Shown here in pieces: positions 36,226 through 45,645 of a stretch of DNA of 64,000 bases. The stretch covers positions 36,648 through 100,647 of the forward strand of contig NZ_CP045376.1 in NCBI RefSeq assembly GCF_009363555.1. Reading direction: 5' to 3'. Position 1 is the stretch's first letter. Each line of letters starts with the position of its first letter. The notes under the pieces were generated by a model, which was not told the origin of the DNA, searched no databases, and saw only the letters and a list, made by a program, of their open reading frames with translations. The translations under genes and the position numbers were made by a program. The stretch is from Sulfitobacter sp. THAF37 (GTDB lineage: Bacteria; Pseudomonadota; Alphaproteobacteria; Rhodobacterales; Rhodobacteraceae).

Positions 36226-37197
36226 ATGTTCGAGCTCGATAACCTCTCTGTCGGCTTCGGGTCCGCCACCGCCCTGCGGCGCGCCAGCCTGACGATCCGG
36301 CCCGGTGACAGGCTGGGGATCGTCGGCGAAAGCGGGTCGGGCAAGACCATGCTGGCGCTCTGCCTGATGGGCATGGCGCCCGGCGGCGCGCAGCTCAGCG
36401 GAACGCTGCGCATCGACGGGCAGGACATGACCCATGCCAGCGAAACCGCCTGGCAGAGCCTGCGGGCAAGGCGCGTCGCGATGATCTTTCAGGAACCGAT
36501 GGCGGCGCTGAACCCGCTGGTGCGGGTGGGCGATACGGTGGCAGAGCCGATCAGGGTTCATGAAGGTCTCAGCCGCCATGCCGCGCATGACCGCGTGCTG
36601 GCCCTGTTCGAAGAGGTCGGCATCCCCGACCCCGCCGCCCGGATGCGCCAGTTCCCGCACGAACTCAGTGGCGGTCAACGGCAGCGGGTGCTGATCGCGC
36701 TGGCGCTTGCCTGCGACCCCGCGCTGCTGATCGCGGACGAACCGACGACGGCGCTGGACGCGAACATCGCGCTGCGCATCACCGACCTGCTCGTCAGGCT
36801 TGCCGAACAGCGGGACATGGCACTGGTCTTCATCACCCATGACCTTGCCGCCGTGGCCCGGGCGACCCGCGACATCGTGGTCATGTACGGCGGCGACATG
36901 GTGGAACGCGGACCCACCGACGCGGTCCTGTCGGACCCCGCGCATCCCTACACCCGAGGCCTGCTGGCGGCGCGGCCCGATCCGGTCGCACAGGCCCGCG
37001 TGCCGGGGCAGCCGCGGCCCCGCCTGCCGACCATCCCCGGCACCGTGCCCGGTCTGCAGGACCTGCCGCAGGGCTGCCGCTTTTCAGGGCGCTGCCCGGT
37101 CGAGATCGCGCGCTGCGCCAGCGCCCGCCCCGGTCGGACCGATCTGAGCGCGGGCCGCAGCGCCTGCTGCCATCTGCTGACGGAAGGGACCACATGA
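36226..37197 (+). CDS. ABC transporter ATP-binding protein, DppD-like
   Basis: A 323-residue ATPase with Walker A GESGSGKT (about residue 38), signature [17 protein letters not shown], Walker B LLIADEPTTALD and H-loop FITHDLAAVAR. The C-terminal oligopeptide-type domain contains GCRFSGRCPVEIARCASARPG, with the Cys cluster that binds an iron-sulfur centre in some members of this family. It is one of two ATPases of the importer and overlaps the second. Confidence 0.92.
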   Translation: MFELDNLSVGFGSATALRRASLTIRPGDRLGIVGESGSGKTMLALCLMGMAPGGAQLSGTLRIDGQDMTHASETAWQSLRARRVAMIFQEPMAALNPLVRVGDTVAEPIRVHEGLSRHAAHDRVLALFEEVGIPDPAARMRQFPHELSGGQRQRVLIALALACDPALLIADEPTTALDANIALRITDLLVRLAEQRDMALVFITHDLAAVARATRDIVVMYGGDMVERGPTDAVLSDPAHPYTRGLLAARPDPVAQARVPGQPRPRLPTIPGTVPGLQDLPQGCRFSGRCPVEIARCASARPGRTDLSAGRSACCHLLTEGTT

Positions 37198-37979
37198 CCG
37201 CCCCCCTTCTCGACGCGCGCAACCTGACCCGGCGCTACAAACTGCCACGCACCTCCCTGCTGGGCGGCGCGCCGGTGCTGACGGCGGTGGATGACATCAG
37301 CTTTGCCATCCGCGCGGGCGAAACGCTGGGGGTCGTGGGGGAAAGCGGATCGGGCAAATCGACCCTCGCCCGCATGGTCATGGCGTTCGAGCGGCCCGAC
37401 GCCGGCAGGATCCTGTTTCAGGGCGAAGACCTGCACAGCCTGTCCGCCACGGCCCTGCGCCGCCAGCGACGGTATTTCCAGATGGTCTATCAGGACCCGT
37501 TCGGATCGCTCGACCCGCGCCGCACCGTGGGCTGGTCCATCGCCGAACCGCTGCGCGCCATCGGCACCGATGCCGACACGGACCGCCGCACCGCCGAGGC
37601 GCTGGAGCAGGTCGGCCTGCACCCCCGCGACGGCACGAAGTACCCGCATGAGTTTTCCGGCGGGCAGCGCCAGCGCATCGCCATCGCCCGCGCCATCGTC
37701 ACCCGCCCTGCCCTGCTGGTCGCGGACGAAGCGGTGTCGGCCCTCGACGTGTCGGTGCAGGCGCAGATCCTCAACCTGCTGATGGACCTGCAGGACGACC
37801 TGGGCCTTGGCATTCTTTTCATCAGCCACGATCTGGCGGTCGTCGCCTCGATCTGCGATCATCTGCTGGTGATGCAGCATGGCAAACCGATCGAAACCGG
37901 GCCCGCCGCCCGTGTCCTGCGCCATCCCGCCCACAGCTACACGCAAACCCTGCTCAAGGCCGCCGGAGTATCCACATGA
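37194..37979 (+). CDS. ABC transporter ATP-binding protein, DppF-like
   Basis: A 261-residue ATPase. Walker A is GESGSGKST, the Q-loop YQDPFGSLDPRRTV, the signature FSGGQRQRIAIARAI, Walker B LLVADEAVSALD (Ala in place of the common Pro) and the H-loop FISHDLAVVAS. It is shorter than many DppF proteins because the C-terminal Cys-rich extension is missing, which the DppD-like partner has. It overlaps the phosphoesterase gene by 4 bp. Confidence 0.9.
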   Translation: MTAPLLDARNLTRRYKLPRTSLLGGAPVLTAVDDISFAIRAGETLGVVGESGSGKSTLARMVMAFERPDAGRILFQGEDLHSLSATALRRQRRYFQMVYQDPFGSLDPRRTVGWSIAEPLRAIGTDADTDRRTAEALEQVGLHPRDGTKYPHEFSGGQRQRIAIARAIVTRPALLVADEAVSALDVSVQAQILNLLMDLQDDLGLGILFISHDLAVVASICDHLLVMQHGKPIETGPAARVLRHPAHSYTQTLLKAAGVST

Positions 37980-38782
37980 CCCGTTTCATCCATCTGACCG
38001 ATCTGCATGTCTCTCACCCCCGTTCGCCCGACCCCAGCGACAAATCCGGCGCGGTAGAGACGCTCAGGCGGGTGGTGCAGATCATTAACGGCATGGAACG
38101 GCAGCCGGATTTCGTCGTCGCCAGCGGCGACCTGACCAACATGGGCGACGCGGACAGCTATCGGCTGCTGAAAGAGATCATAGCCCCGCTGAAACCGCCG
38201 CTCGTCATGGCGCTTGGCAACCATGACAAACGCGCGCCCTTTCACGAGGTGATCGGCAACGCGGAGTCCGACGCGCCCTATTTCCACGACGCGGTGCATG
38301 GCGGTTTGCACGTCATCACGCTGGACACCATGAAACCCGGCCATGTGGCCGGAACCATCTGCGATGCGCAGTTCGACTTCCTGGCCAATGCGCTGTCGCG
38401 CCACGCCGACCTGCCCCGGCTGATCGTCATGCACCACCCCCCGCGTGTCGACGCCGACGGCCTGCCCTGGGGCAGCATCGACATGCCCGCCACCGAACGG
38501 CTGGCCGGAATGCTCAGGGAGCATCACGTCGCCGGAATCCTCTCGGGGCACATCCACATCAACCAGGTCAACCACTGGCACGGGATCCCCATCGTCATCT
38601 CCAACGGTCAGGATTCCACCATCGACCTGCTGGCATCGGACGGCCTGCGCATCGTCGAAGGCACCGGCATGGCCATCTGCCAATGGCGCCCCTCCGGCCT
38701 GTCGGTCAACTTCGTCCCCCTCTCGCCCGAGGCGCGGGAGCTTCGGATGATCGACCGCGCAAGATTGCTGGCCTTCACATGA
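37976..38782 (+). CDS. Metallophosphoesterase (CpdA/GpdQ-like)
   Basis: A 268-residue calcineurin-fold phosphodiesterase. All metal ligands are visible: Asp9 and His11 in LTDLHV, Asp52 in SGDLTN, Asn82 and His83 in GNHDKR, His in MHHPP, and the GHIHINQ pair. The pattern fits the class III cyclic-nucleotide phosphodiesterase and GpdQ glycerophosphodiesterase group. No signal peptide is present, so it works in the cytoplasm on imported or internal substrate. Its start overlaps the last transporter ATPase gene and its stop overlaps the phosphatase gene, which argues for a role in processing the transporter's cargo. Confidence 0.88.
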   Translation: MTRFIHLTDLHVSHPRSPDPSDKSGAVETLRRVVQIINGMERQPDFVVASGDLTNMGDADSYRLLKEIIAPLKPPLVMALGNHDKRAPFHEVIGNAESDAPYFHDAVHGGLHVITLDTMKPGHVAGTICDAQFDFLANALSRHADLPRLIVMHHPPRVDADGLPWGSIDMPATERLAGMLREHHVAGILSGHIHINQVNHWHGIPIVISNGQDSTIDLLASDGLRIVEGTGMAICQWRPSGLSVNFVPLSPEARELRMIDRARLLAFT

Positions 38783-39528
38783 CCCGGATGACCCGACATC
38801 TGCCGGTCCGGGGGGCCTACAACATTCGCGACCTCGGCGGCTACACCACCGCCTCGGGCGGCACGATCCCCTGGCGCCGCTTCCTGCGCGCCGACAGCCT
38901 GCACCGGATCGACCCGTCCGAAATCACCCGCCTGCACGACGAGGGGCTGCGCATGGTAATCGACCTGCGCACCGAAGGCGAAGTGACGACCGCCCCCAAC
39001 CCCTTTGCCGCCTTCCCGGACGTGCATTTCGCCAACATGCCCCTGTTCGACGATCTCTCGCCCGCGGCGATGTCAAACGCGGTCGTCGAAGATGCGCATC
39101 CGCTGCAGACATTCTACCTGACCGCGCTGGAAACCCGCGCCGACGCCATCGGCGAGATCCTGTCGGCCATGGCCGAGGTGCAGCAGGGCGCGGTGCTGTT
39201 CAACTGCACTGCCGGCAAGGACAGGACCGGGATCATCGCCGCCCTGCTGCTGGGCATCGCCGATGTCCACCGCGACCAGATCATCGCCGACTACACGATG
39301 ACCGCCGATTTCATCCCCGACCTGGTGGCGGAATTCCTGGACCTGTCCCGCGCCCGTGGCGGCGACGTGGAAAGCTACGCCCGCCTGCTGGAAAGCCCGG
39401 CCCCCGCCATCGCCGCGACGCTCGATCACATCGACGCGCACTATGGCAGCGTCACCGGCTACCTGCGGCACATCGGCCTGCCCCCGTCTGACCTGCGGCG
39501 CCTTTTTGAGCGGCTGACGGAAAGTTGA
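38779..39528 (+). CDS. Tyrosine-protein phosphatase-like enzyme (IphP-type)
   Basis: A 249-residue phosphatase of the Tyr_phosphatase3/IphP group. The P-loop CX5R reads NCTAGKDRTG with Cys143 and Arg149, and the N-terminal RGAYNIRDLGGY and IDLRTEGEV are the usual family blocks. Proteins of this group dephosphorylate phosphotyrosine, phosphoinositides or other small phosphoesters. The ATG overlaps the phosphoesterase stop, so it is the last gene of the transporter operon. With the phosphodiesterase it could convert a phosphodiester to a free alcohol and phosphate. Confidence 0.88.
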   Translation: MTRMTRHLPVRGAYNIRDLGGYTTASGGTIPWRRFLRADSLHRIDPSEITRLHDEGLRMVIDLRTEGEVTTAPNPFAAFPDVHFANMPLFDDLSPAAMSNAVVEDAHPLQTFYLTALETRADAIGEILSAMAEVQQGAVLFNCTAGKDRTGIIAALLLGIADVHRDQIIADYTMTADFIPDLVAEFLDLSRARGGDVESYARLLESPAPAIAATLDHIDAHYGSVTGYLRHIGLPPSDLRRLFERLTES

Positions 39529-39623
39529 CTGCCGCCGCGGCAACGATATCTGATGATTCTGGTGTCTACCCGGCAAGAAAAGGGTAAGCTTTCACAGTTC
39601 GTAACCGGGGTGGCGACCATCCG

Positions 39624-40787
39624 ATGAAGGCCTTGCAGCAATTCGTGCTATTCGTGATCGTGCTTTGCGCCGGTCTTTATGTATGGATTGCCTATGTCCC
39701 GGCGGCCCGCCCCCTGCTGGAGCGGACGGGCATCCCGGACCTGCTGGGCATCGAATTTCCCCCGGTCGAGGCCGCGCAGGGTGGCCAGGGCGGGTGGGGC
39801 GGCGGCGGTCCGTCCAAAGTGACTGTCGCCACCGTGGGCGAAACCGCCATCGCCGACCGCGTCACCGCCATTGGCGACGGGCGCGCGAAACGCTCGGTCA
39901 CGGTCCGCGCCAATGCCGGCGGCGTCATCACCGAACTGAACCTGCAACCCGGCGCGCGGGTCGAGGCGGGCCAGGTCATTGCCCGGCTGCAGGACGAACA
40001 GGAAGCCATCTCGCTGGAGCAGGCGCAGATCAACCTTGAGGACGCGCAGCGCGAGGAAACCCGGATCAAACAGCTGTCGGCAACCGGTGCCGTGACCGAA
40101 GTGCGCCTGCGCGAAACCGAAGTTGCCGTGCGCAGTGCGGAACTGGCTGTCCGCAAGGCGGAATTCGACCTGTCCCAGCGCCAGATCGTCGCCCCCATCA
40201 CGGGCCGCATCGGCATCACGCAGATCGAAGTCGGGGACCGCGTGAACGCCCAAGACGTCGTGGCGACCATCACCGACCGCTCGGACATCCTGATCGACTT
40301 TCGCGTGCCGGAACGAGTGGTCGGCAAAATCCGCACCGGGCAGGACGTCACGGTCACGCCCCTTGGCCTGCGCGACACCGTCATGACCGGAGAGGTCGCT
40401 GCCATCGACACCGTGGTGGACCGTACCAGCCGCACCCTGCTGGTTCAGGGGCGCGTGGCCAATGCCGATGATACCCTGCGGGTCGGCATGGCCTTTTCCG
40501 TCGCCATGACCTTTCCCGGCGAAACCTACCTGTCTATTCCGCCGCTGTCGCTGCAATGGTCCAGCGACGGGCCGTTTGTCTGGGTGGTGCGCGACGGCAA
40601 GGCCGCCCAGGCGGCTGTTATTATCGCGCAGCGCAACAGCGATTCGGTCCTGATCCGGTCCGAAACCCTCCAACCGGGCGAGACTGTCGTGACCGAAGGC
40701 GTCCAGACCCTGCGCGACGGGGCCGAGGTGGCACCGGTCGACGCCGCCAGCACTGCCGCCGCCGCCGCTGACAAAGGCACGTTGTGA
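39624..40787 (+). CDS. RND efflux system, periplasmic adaptor (membrane fusion protein)
   Basis: A 387-residue adaptor. An N-terminal membrane anchor (FVLFVIVLCAGLYVWIAYVP) is followed by a Gly-rich linker, a lipoyl half-motif VTELNLQPGARVEAGQVIARLQD-like region, a coiled-coil hairpin (about residues 125-175) and the second lipoyl half with VAPITGRIGITQIEVGDRV, then a beta barrel. It connects the inner-membrane pump to an outer-membrane channel. The gene overlaps the pump gene by 4 bp. No outer-membrane TolC-like gene is nearby. Confidence 0.92.
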   Translation: MKALQQFVLFVIVLCAGLYVWIAYVPAARPLLERTGIPDLLGIEFPPVEAAQGGQGGWGGGGPSKVTVATVGETAIADRVTAIGDGRAKRSVTVRANAGGVITELNLQPGARVEAGQVIARLQDEQEAISLEQAQINLEDAQREETRIKQLSATGAVTEVRLRETEVAVRSAELAVRKAEFDLSQRQIVAPITGRIGITQIEVGDRVNAQDVVATITDRSDILIDFRVPERVVGKIRTGQDVTVTPLGLRDTVMTGEVAAIDTVVDRTSRTLLVQGRVANADDTLRVGMAFSVAMTFPGETYLSIPPLSLQWSSDGPFVWVVRDGKAAQAAVIIAQRNSDSVLIRSETLQPGETVVTEGVQTLRDGAEVAPVDAASTAAAAADKGTL

Positions 40788-43700
40788 GCACGCCCGAACC
40801 GCGCTCTCCGGGCACGGCGATCTTTGTCCGCCGTCCGATCCTGGCATTCGTCCTGAACGCGCTGATCGTGCTGGCCGGCATCGCGGGCCTGTTCGGCGCT
40901 GAAATCCGCGAGCTGCCCAACGTGGACCGCCCCGTTGTCACCGTGACCACCCGCTACACCGGCGCCTCGCCCGAGGCGGTGGACCAGGAACTGACCGGCC
41001 GGATCGAGGGCGCGGTGGGCCGCGTGTCCGGTGTGCGGTCAATCTCGTCCAATTCGCGTTTCGGGCGCAGCCGGGTCACGCTCGAATTCAACGATTCCGT
41101 CGATATCGACGTGGCCGCCACCGATGTCCGCGACGCCGTCGCGCGGATCGCCAACCAGCTGCCGGAGAGCGCCGAACAACCCGAAATCGTCAAGGCGGAC
41201 GCCAACGCCCAGCCCGTCATGCGGATCGCCGTCACCTCCGCCGGGCGCTCTCCGCAGGAGCTGACCCAGATCGTGCAGGACCGGGTGGAGGACCGTCTGA
41301 TCTCGGTCGACGGGGTGGCCGACCTGCAGATCTATGGCGACCGCGAGCAGATCTTCCGCGTGGACATCGACCTGCTGGAACTCGCCAGCCGGGGCCTCAT
41401 GCTGGCCGACATCCAGCGCGGGCTGGCCGATGTCGCCTACGACACGCCCGCGGGCGATCTTTCCGGCGACCGGCAATCAATCAACGTCCGCACCACCGCC
41501 AGTGTGGACACCGCCCAGGCCTTCGAGGCGCTCAAAATCACGGATAACGTCACGCTGGGCGACGTCGCGCGGGTGTCGCTTGGCCCCGCCCCCGGCGAAA
41601 CCGTGCTGCGCGCCAACGGCCAGCAGGGGATGGGCATCGGCGTGATCCGGCAGGCCACGTCGAACACGCTGGAAATCTCCGAGAGCGTCCGCGCCGTCGT
41701 GGCCGAGCTGAACGAGACCCTGCCGGACGACATCAGCATTTTCGTCACCTCCGACGATGCCACCTTCATCTCCGGGTCCATCGAAGAGGTGCTCAAGACC
41801 CTCGGCATCGCCGTGGTCATCGTCATTGCGGTCATCTTTCTGTTCCTGCGCGACGCCCGTGCGACGCTGATCCCCGCGCTGACCCTGCCGGTCTCGCTGA
41901 TCGGGACACTGGCGGCGATCTACCTTGCGGGATTTTCGGTCAATATCCTGACCCTGCTGGCGCTGGTTCTGGCCACCGGCATGGTGGTGGACGACGCCAT
42001 CGTCGTACTGGAAAACATCGTGCGGCAGCGGTCCCTGGGGATGGGGCCGCGCGCCGCGGCGGTCAACGGCACGGCGCAGGTGTTCTTTGCCGTGGTCACG
42101 ACCACCGCGACACTGGCCGCCGTTTTCGTCCCGCTGTCCTTTCTGCCGGGCCAGGCGGGCGGATTGTTTCGCGAATTCGGCTTTACCCTTGCCATGGCGG
42201 TGCTGCTGTCCTCCATCGTCGCACTCAGCCTGTGCCCCGTGCTGGCCAGCCGCCTGCTGACCGCCGCACCGGAGGAAGATGCGCGTGGCCCGATGATCTG
42301 GCTCGGCAACCGGCTTCATGCGCTCTATGAAAGCAGCCTGCGGGGCGCTCTTGCGATGCCCTTTGTCATCCTGCTGATCGCCGTCTTCGTCGCCGCCACC
42401 GCCGCCCTGATGGCCGGCGGCATCCGGCAGGAGCTGACCCCGCGCGAGGACCGCGCCGTCGCCCTTCTGAGCGTCACCGCACCGCAGGGCGTGTCGCTGG
42501 ATTACACCCAAGGCAAAATGCGAGAGATCGAGGATGCGGTCGCCCCGCTTCAGGCCTCGGGCGAGATCACGAATGTCTTTTCCATCTCCGGGTTCGGGGC
42601 CACCAACAGGGGCTTCATGGTCTTTACCCTTGCCCGCTGGGACGAACGCGCCCGCAGCCAGCAGGAGATCGTGAACGACATCAACGCCGGACTGCGGGAC
42701 ATCATCGGCGTCCGCGCCTTCGCCATCCAGCCCAACTCTCTGGGCATTCGCGGCGCGGGCCGGGGGCTGTCATTCGCCATCACCGGAAGCGATTACAACC
42801 AGCTTGCCGAGGTCGCGCAGACCATGGTGGACCGCCTGTCCCAGAACCCTGCCATGGGCCAGGTGCGGCTGGAATACGAACGCACCCAGCCGCAGCTCTT
42901 CGTACAGATCGACCGGGCGCTTGCGGACGACCTGGGCGTGGACATCACCGGGCTGGGTCAGGCGCTGCAAGCGGTGCTGGACGGGCGCGAGGTTGCGTCG
43001 GTGTTCATCGGCGATACCGATTTCGGCGTGCAGATGCTGTCCACGTCCGATCCGGTGGACGACTCGGGCGACCTGGAGAACATCTTTATGCAGGCGGGCA
43101 ACGGGCAGATGATCCCGCTGTCCAGCTTTGTCACCTTCGAGGAGCGCGCCGTCGCACCGGAACTGGACCGCGAAGGGCAGAACCGGTCTGTCGAGCTGAC
43201 GGCGGGGCTGACGCCGGACCTGTCGCTGGGTGACGCGATGACCGAGGTCGAACGGATCGGCGATGAAATCCTGGCCGAGCAGAACCGCATCGTGCCCCTG
43301 GCCGAGGCCGCAACGCTGGATCAGACCACCGGCGGCATCTTCATCACCTTCGGCTTTGCCATTCTCGTCGTCTTTCTGGTGTTGTCGGCACAGTTCGAAA
43401 GCTTCGTCTCCGCGATCGTGGTGATGGCCACCGTGCCGCTGGGCCTTGCCTGCGCGGTCTTTGCCCTGCTGCTGACGGGGCAGAGCCTGAACGTCTACAG
43501 CCAGATCGGGCTGGTGATGCTGATCGGGATCATGGCCAAGAACGGGATTCTCATTGTCGAATTCGCGAACCAGTTGCGCGACAAGGGGCAGGACGTTCAT
43601 GCCGCGATTCTGGATGCATCCACCATACGCCTGCGTCCGGTGATGATGACCATGACCTCCACCGTGTTGGGGGGTGTGCCGCTGATCCTGTCGGCAGGGG

Positions 43701-43879
43701 CCGGGGCAGAGGCGCGCGAGGCGCTGGGATGGGTGATCGTCGGGGGGCTGGGCCTTGCCACGCTGTCCACGCTTTACCTGACGCCGGTGGCCTACCTGCT
43801 GCTGGCGCGGTTCTCCGTGCCCAAGGCCGAAGCTGAGAAACGCCTGCGTCAGGAACTCGCCGAAGCCGAAGCCCGCTGA
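40784..43879 (+). CDS. RND efflux pump, inner-membrane transporter (HAE1-like)
   Basis: A 1031-residue proton-driven pump of the AcrB/MexB superfamily. It has the N-terminal anchor IFVRRPILAFVLNALIVLAGIAGL, a periplasmic porter domain, the TM4 motif TGMVVDDAIVVLENI with the essential Asp pair, and the second half with VLSAQFESFVSAIVVM and IGLVMLIGIMAKNGILIVEFAN. Length is normal. Translation starts at GTG 40784, overlapping the adaptor stop. The exported compound is unknown; RND pairs of this kind usually export lipophilic drugs or detergents. Confidence 0.94.
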   Translation: MSTPEPRSPGTAIFVRRPILAFVLNALIVLAGIAGLFGAEIRELPNVDRPVVTVTTRYTGASPEAVDQELTGRIEGAVGRVSGVRSISSNSRFGRSRVTLEFNDSVDIDVAATDVRDAVARIANQLPESAEQPEIVKADANAQPVMRIAVTSAGRSPQELTQIVQDRVEDRLISVDGVADLQIYGDREQIFRVDIDLLELASRGLMLADIQRGLADVAYDTPAGDLSGDRQSINVRTTASVDTAQAFEALKITDNVTLGDVARVSLGPAPGETVLRANGQQGMGIGVIRQATSNTLEISESVRAVVAELNETLPDDISIFVTSDDATFISGSIEEVLKTLGIAVVIVIAVIFLFLRDARATLIPALTLPVSLIGTLAAIYLAGFSVNILTLLALVLATGMVVDDAIVVLENIVRQRSLGMGPRAAAVNGTAQVFFAVVTTTATLAAVFVPLSFLPGQAGGLFREFGFTLAMAVLLSSIVALSLCPVLASRLLTAAPEEDARGPMIWLGNRLHALYESSLRGALAMPFVILLIAVFVAATAALMAGGIRQELTPREDRAVALLSVTAPQGVSLDYTQGKMREIEDAVAPLQASGEITNVFSISGFGATNRGFMVFTLARWDERARSQQEIVNDINAGLRDIIGVRAFAIQPNSLGIRGAGRGLSFAITGSDYNQLAEVAQTMVDRLSQNPAMGQVRLEYERTQPQLFVQIDRALADDLGVDITGLGQALQAVLDGREVASVFIGDTDFGVQMLSTSDPVDDSGDLENIFMQAGNGQMIPLSSFVTFEERAVAPELDREGQNRSVELTAGLTPDLSLGDAMTEVERIGDEILAEQNRIVPLAEAATLDQTTGGIFITFGFAILVVFLVLSAQFESFVSAIVVMATVPLGLACAVFALLLTGQSLNVYSQIGLVMLIGIMAKNGILIVEFANQLRDKGQDVHAAILDASTIRLRPVMMTMTSTVLGGVPLILSAGAGAEAREALGWVIVGGLGLATLSTLYLTPVAYLLLARFSVPKAEAEKRLRQELAEAEAR

Positions 43880-44069
43880 AACGGGCGGCGACAACGGCGT
43901 CCTGGGGTCACAGGTGATACACGGCGCGCAGTCAACCGATCAAGAGCCGACGGGATAGCACCCCCTGCCCTGCCCAGCCGAATTTACATTCCGGACCCGG
44001 CGCCATTCTCCCCAGCGATCCGGCCCTGATATGCGATGAATGTGTGACCCCCGCGCCTTCCCCGAAAAG
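43880..44069. other. Non-coding gap before replication module
   Basis: About 190 bp after the RND pump stop without a gene. I see no clear terminator. The stretch leads into the left palindrome of the replication block. Confidence 0.4.
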
Positions 44070-44083
44070 TTGCCAATTGGCAA
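44070..44083. promoter_or_regulatory. Left parS-like palindrome
   Basis: TTGCCAATTGGCAA is a perfect 14-bp palindrome lying just beyond the end of the initiator gene. The same 17-bp string TTGCCAATTGGCAATAT recurs at 47934-47950, directly after parB. Paired copies bracketing a rep/par block are what a ParB-binding centromere would look like. Confidence 0.55.
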
Positions 44084-44121
44084 TATACTGGTTTCTGAAT
44101 AGATTTCAGCCAGTTAGGAGA

Positions 44122-45165
44122 TCACAGCGGATTGGCTTCGGCAAACCTGCGGAAGAACGCCAGAAAGGCCCTGTCGGGGTCCGCTGGCGGTTCCTTGCCC
44201 TGCGCCCAGCTGCGCCACTCGCCTTCGACAAAGTAGATGTCATATCCCGGATGCCGCAGCTTGGCTGTCTCATAGGTCTGCGTCTTGAGAGACGCGCCCT
44301 GACGATCCAGCCAGGCCGGACGTGGTTTGGGGGCCGACACCGGGGCCACGTCTTCTGCCCTGCCCTCAGCGCGGGCGCGGCGGCCCGGCGAGGCGAACTG
44401 CAGCGCCCGCTCGACCTTGCCCGTCGCCTCCCCATCCTTGCGCCACCAGCGCAGCTCCACATGGGTCACGCTGCGGCCCGTCTTGATCGGCGTCACCTCG
44501 ACCATATAGTCCGACAGCGCCGATACCTCCTCCACCGCGGGGTCGATGGCCCGCATCCGCAGGTTCGACCATGACGTCAACTTGCCCTTGGGCACCCCCA
44601 GCACCCCGCGCAGCGCGTCGAGCGTGAACTTCTCGGAAGAGCGCCAGCGGAGGTTCCCGCGCTTCTGCACCATCTCGTAAAGCGTCAGGGCATATTTCGA
44701 GCTGAGCGCGAACATCACCTCGCGCTGAAGCCGGGCGAATATTGTGGAATTCGAGATGATCCTGCGCAAGCGCGGCGGAATCTCGTATTCCAGCAGCCCG
44801 TCAGACCGGGCCATTTCCAGGTTGCCGCCCAGCAGCTGCACCCGTTCGACGGCGGGCTTGCCCTCCCAGACCGCCTCGACCTTGACGATGGCGGCCATCA
44901 GCCGTTCGATGCTCTCGCCCACGCGATCGTTCGAGTTGTGCGACCCGCGCAGCTCCGACTTCGCGATGACGTGCAGCACCGGCTTGTCGATCGCCTCCCA
45001 GGCGTTTTCCAACAGTTGGTTGTAGATTCGCCGGTCGGTCAGAGTCAGCGGCGTGACCTCTATCAGGTCCACCAGCTCTCCGGGTTTGACCAACGACTCA
45101 CGGCTTGGCCGGGCGTCGACGGTGCGGTAAGCTTTGGTTGGTTTGGACATACTGCGCGATTCCAT
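44122..45165 (-). CDS. repB: Plasmid replication initiator, Rep_3 (RepB) family
   Basis: A protein of about 347 residues that binds iterons and opens the replication origin. The first winged-helix domain spans about residues 35-150 and contains the family's LTLTDRRIYNQLLENAW and LSSKYALTLYEMVQKRGN blocks; the second follows (FTLDALRGVLGVPKGKLTSWSNLRMRAIDPAVEEV). The C-terminal tail is about 100 residues longer than in small plasmids. The start is either ATG 45165 or ATG 45150; AAAAAGAGG sits very close to the first. The gene is divergent from parA-parB, with five 22-bp iterons in between. This marks the window as an extrachromosomal replicon. Confidence 0.88.
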   Translation of the reverse strand: MESRSMSKPTKAYRTVDARPSRESLVKPGELVDLIEVTPLTLTDRRIYNQLLENAWEAIDKPVLHVIAKSELRGSHNSNDRVGESIERLMAAIVKVEAVWEGKPAVERVQLLGGNLEMARSDGLLEYEIPPRLRRIISNSTIFARLQREVMFALSSKYALTLYEMVQKRGNLRWRSSEKFTLDALRGVLGVPKGKLTSWSNLRMRAIDPAVEEVSALSDYMVEVTPIKTGRSVTHVELRWWRKDGEATGKVERALQFASPGRRARAEGRAEDVAPVSAPKPRPAWLDRQGASLKTQTYETAKLRHPGYDIYFVEGEWRSWAQGKEPPADPDRAFLAFFRRFAEANPL

Positions 45166-45341
45166 ACCTCTTTTTCTTACTTTTGTATCCGCAGAGATGT
45201 AATTTGACAAGCTCGGTCGTGCTGGGCCAGCACCCAGAATGTAAGCCTGAAGCCGGCCCCCTGGAACGGGTGCGATTCGCAAACACCTGCAAAGCAAGGG
45301 TTTTACGACCCCCCGATTCGGCACCGGCCGGGGCACCCGAA

Positions 45342-45451
45342 ACGTAAGATTAAGGCCCGCAAAATGTAGCGCCAGCCATCCCCATACGTAGCGCCAGCCA
45401 CCCCGGGACGTAAGCCAAACCATCCCGAAAAGTAGTCTAACATGGGCGAAA
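45342..45451. repeat. Origin iterons: five 22-bp direct repeats
   Basis: Repeats start at 45342, 45364, 45386, 45408 and 45430, exactly 22 bp apart. Their heads read ACGTAAG, ATGTAGC, ACGTAGC, ACGTAAG and AAGTAGT; the second and third share GTAGCGCCAGCCA and the others are more degenerate. A related copy, ATGTAAGCC, lies at 45239-45247, nearer the initiator gene. Periods near two helical turns are typical of Rep_3 binding sites, so this is very likely the vegetative origin. Confidence 0.75.
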
Positions 45452-45484
45452 CCCCTTGGTTATCAGGCGTTGCAGCCACCTGAA

Positions 45485-45545
45485 CATAAGAATCCAAGAA
45501 TCAAGAATAGGGCTGGTTTTGTATTTTTTGGATTTGGTTTGGGCG
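45485..45545. other. A+T-richer stretch next to iterons (candidate DNA unwinding element)
   Basis: This segment (AATCCAAGAATCAAGAATAG, then TTTTGTATTTTTTGGATTTG) is much richer in A+T than the surrounding DNA and lies 35 bp after the last iteron. In iteron plasmids the strand-opening region has this position. No gene is seen between it and the parA operator. Confidence 0.5.
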
Positions 45546-45645
45546 CAGTTTCAGGCCCCTCCATGTCGATCCTTACCTTTTGGGCGGTTGCATCGCCTCT
45601 CAGACCGTCAAAAGCCGAACCTTGCCGCCCCCTGCCCCGACTTCC

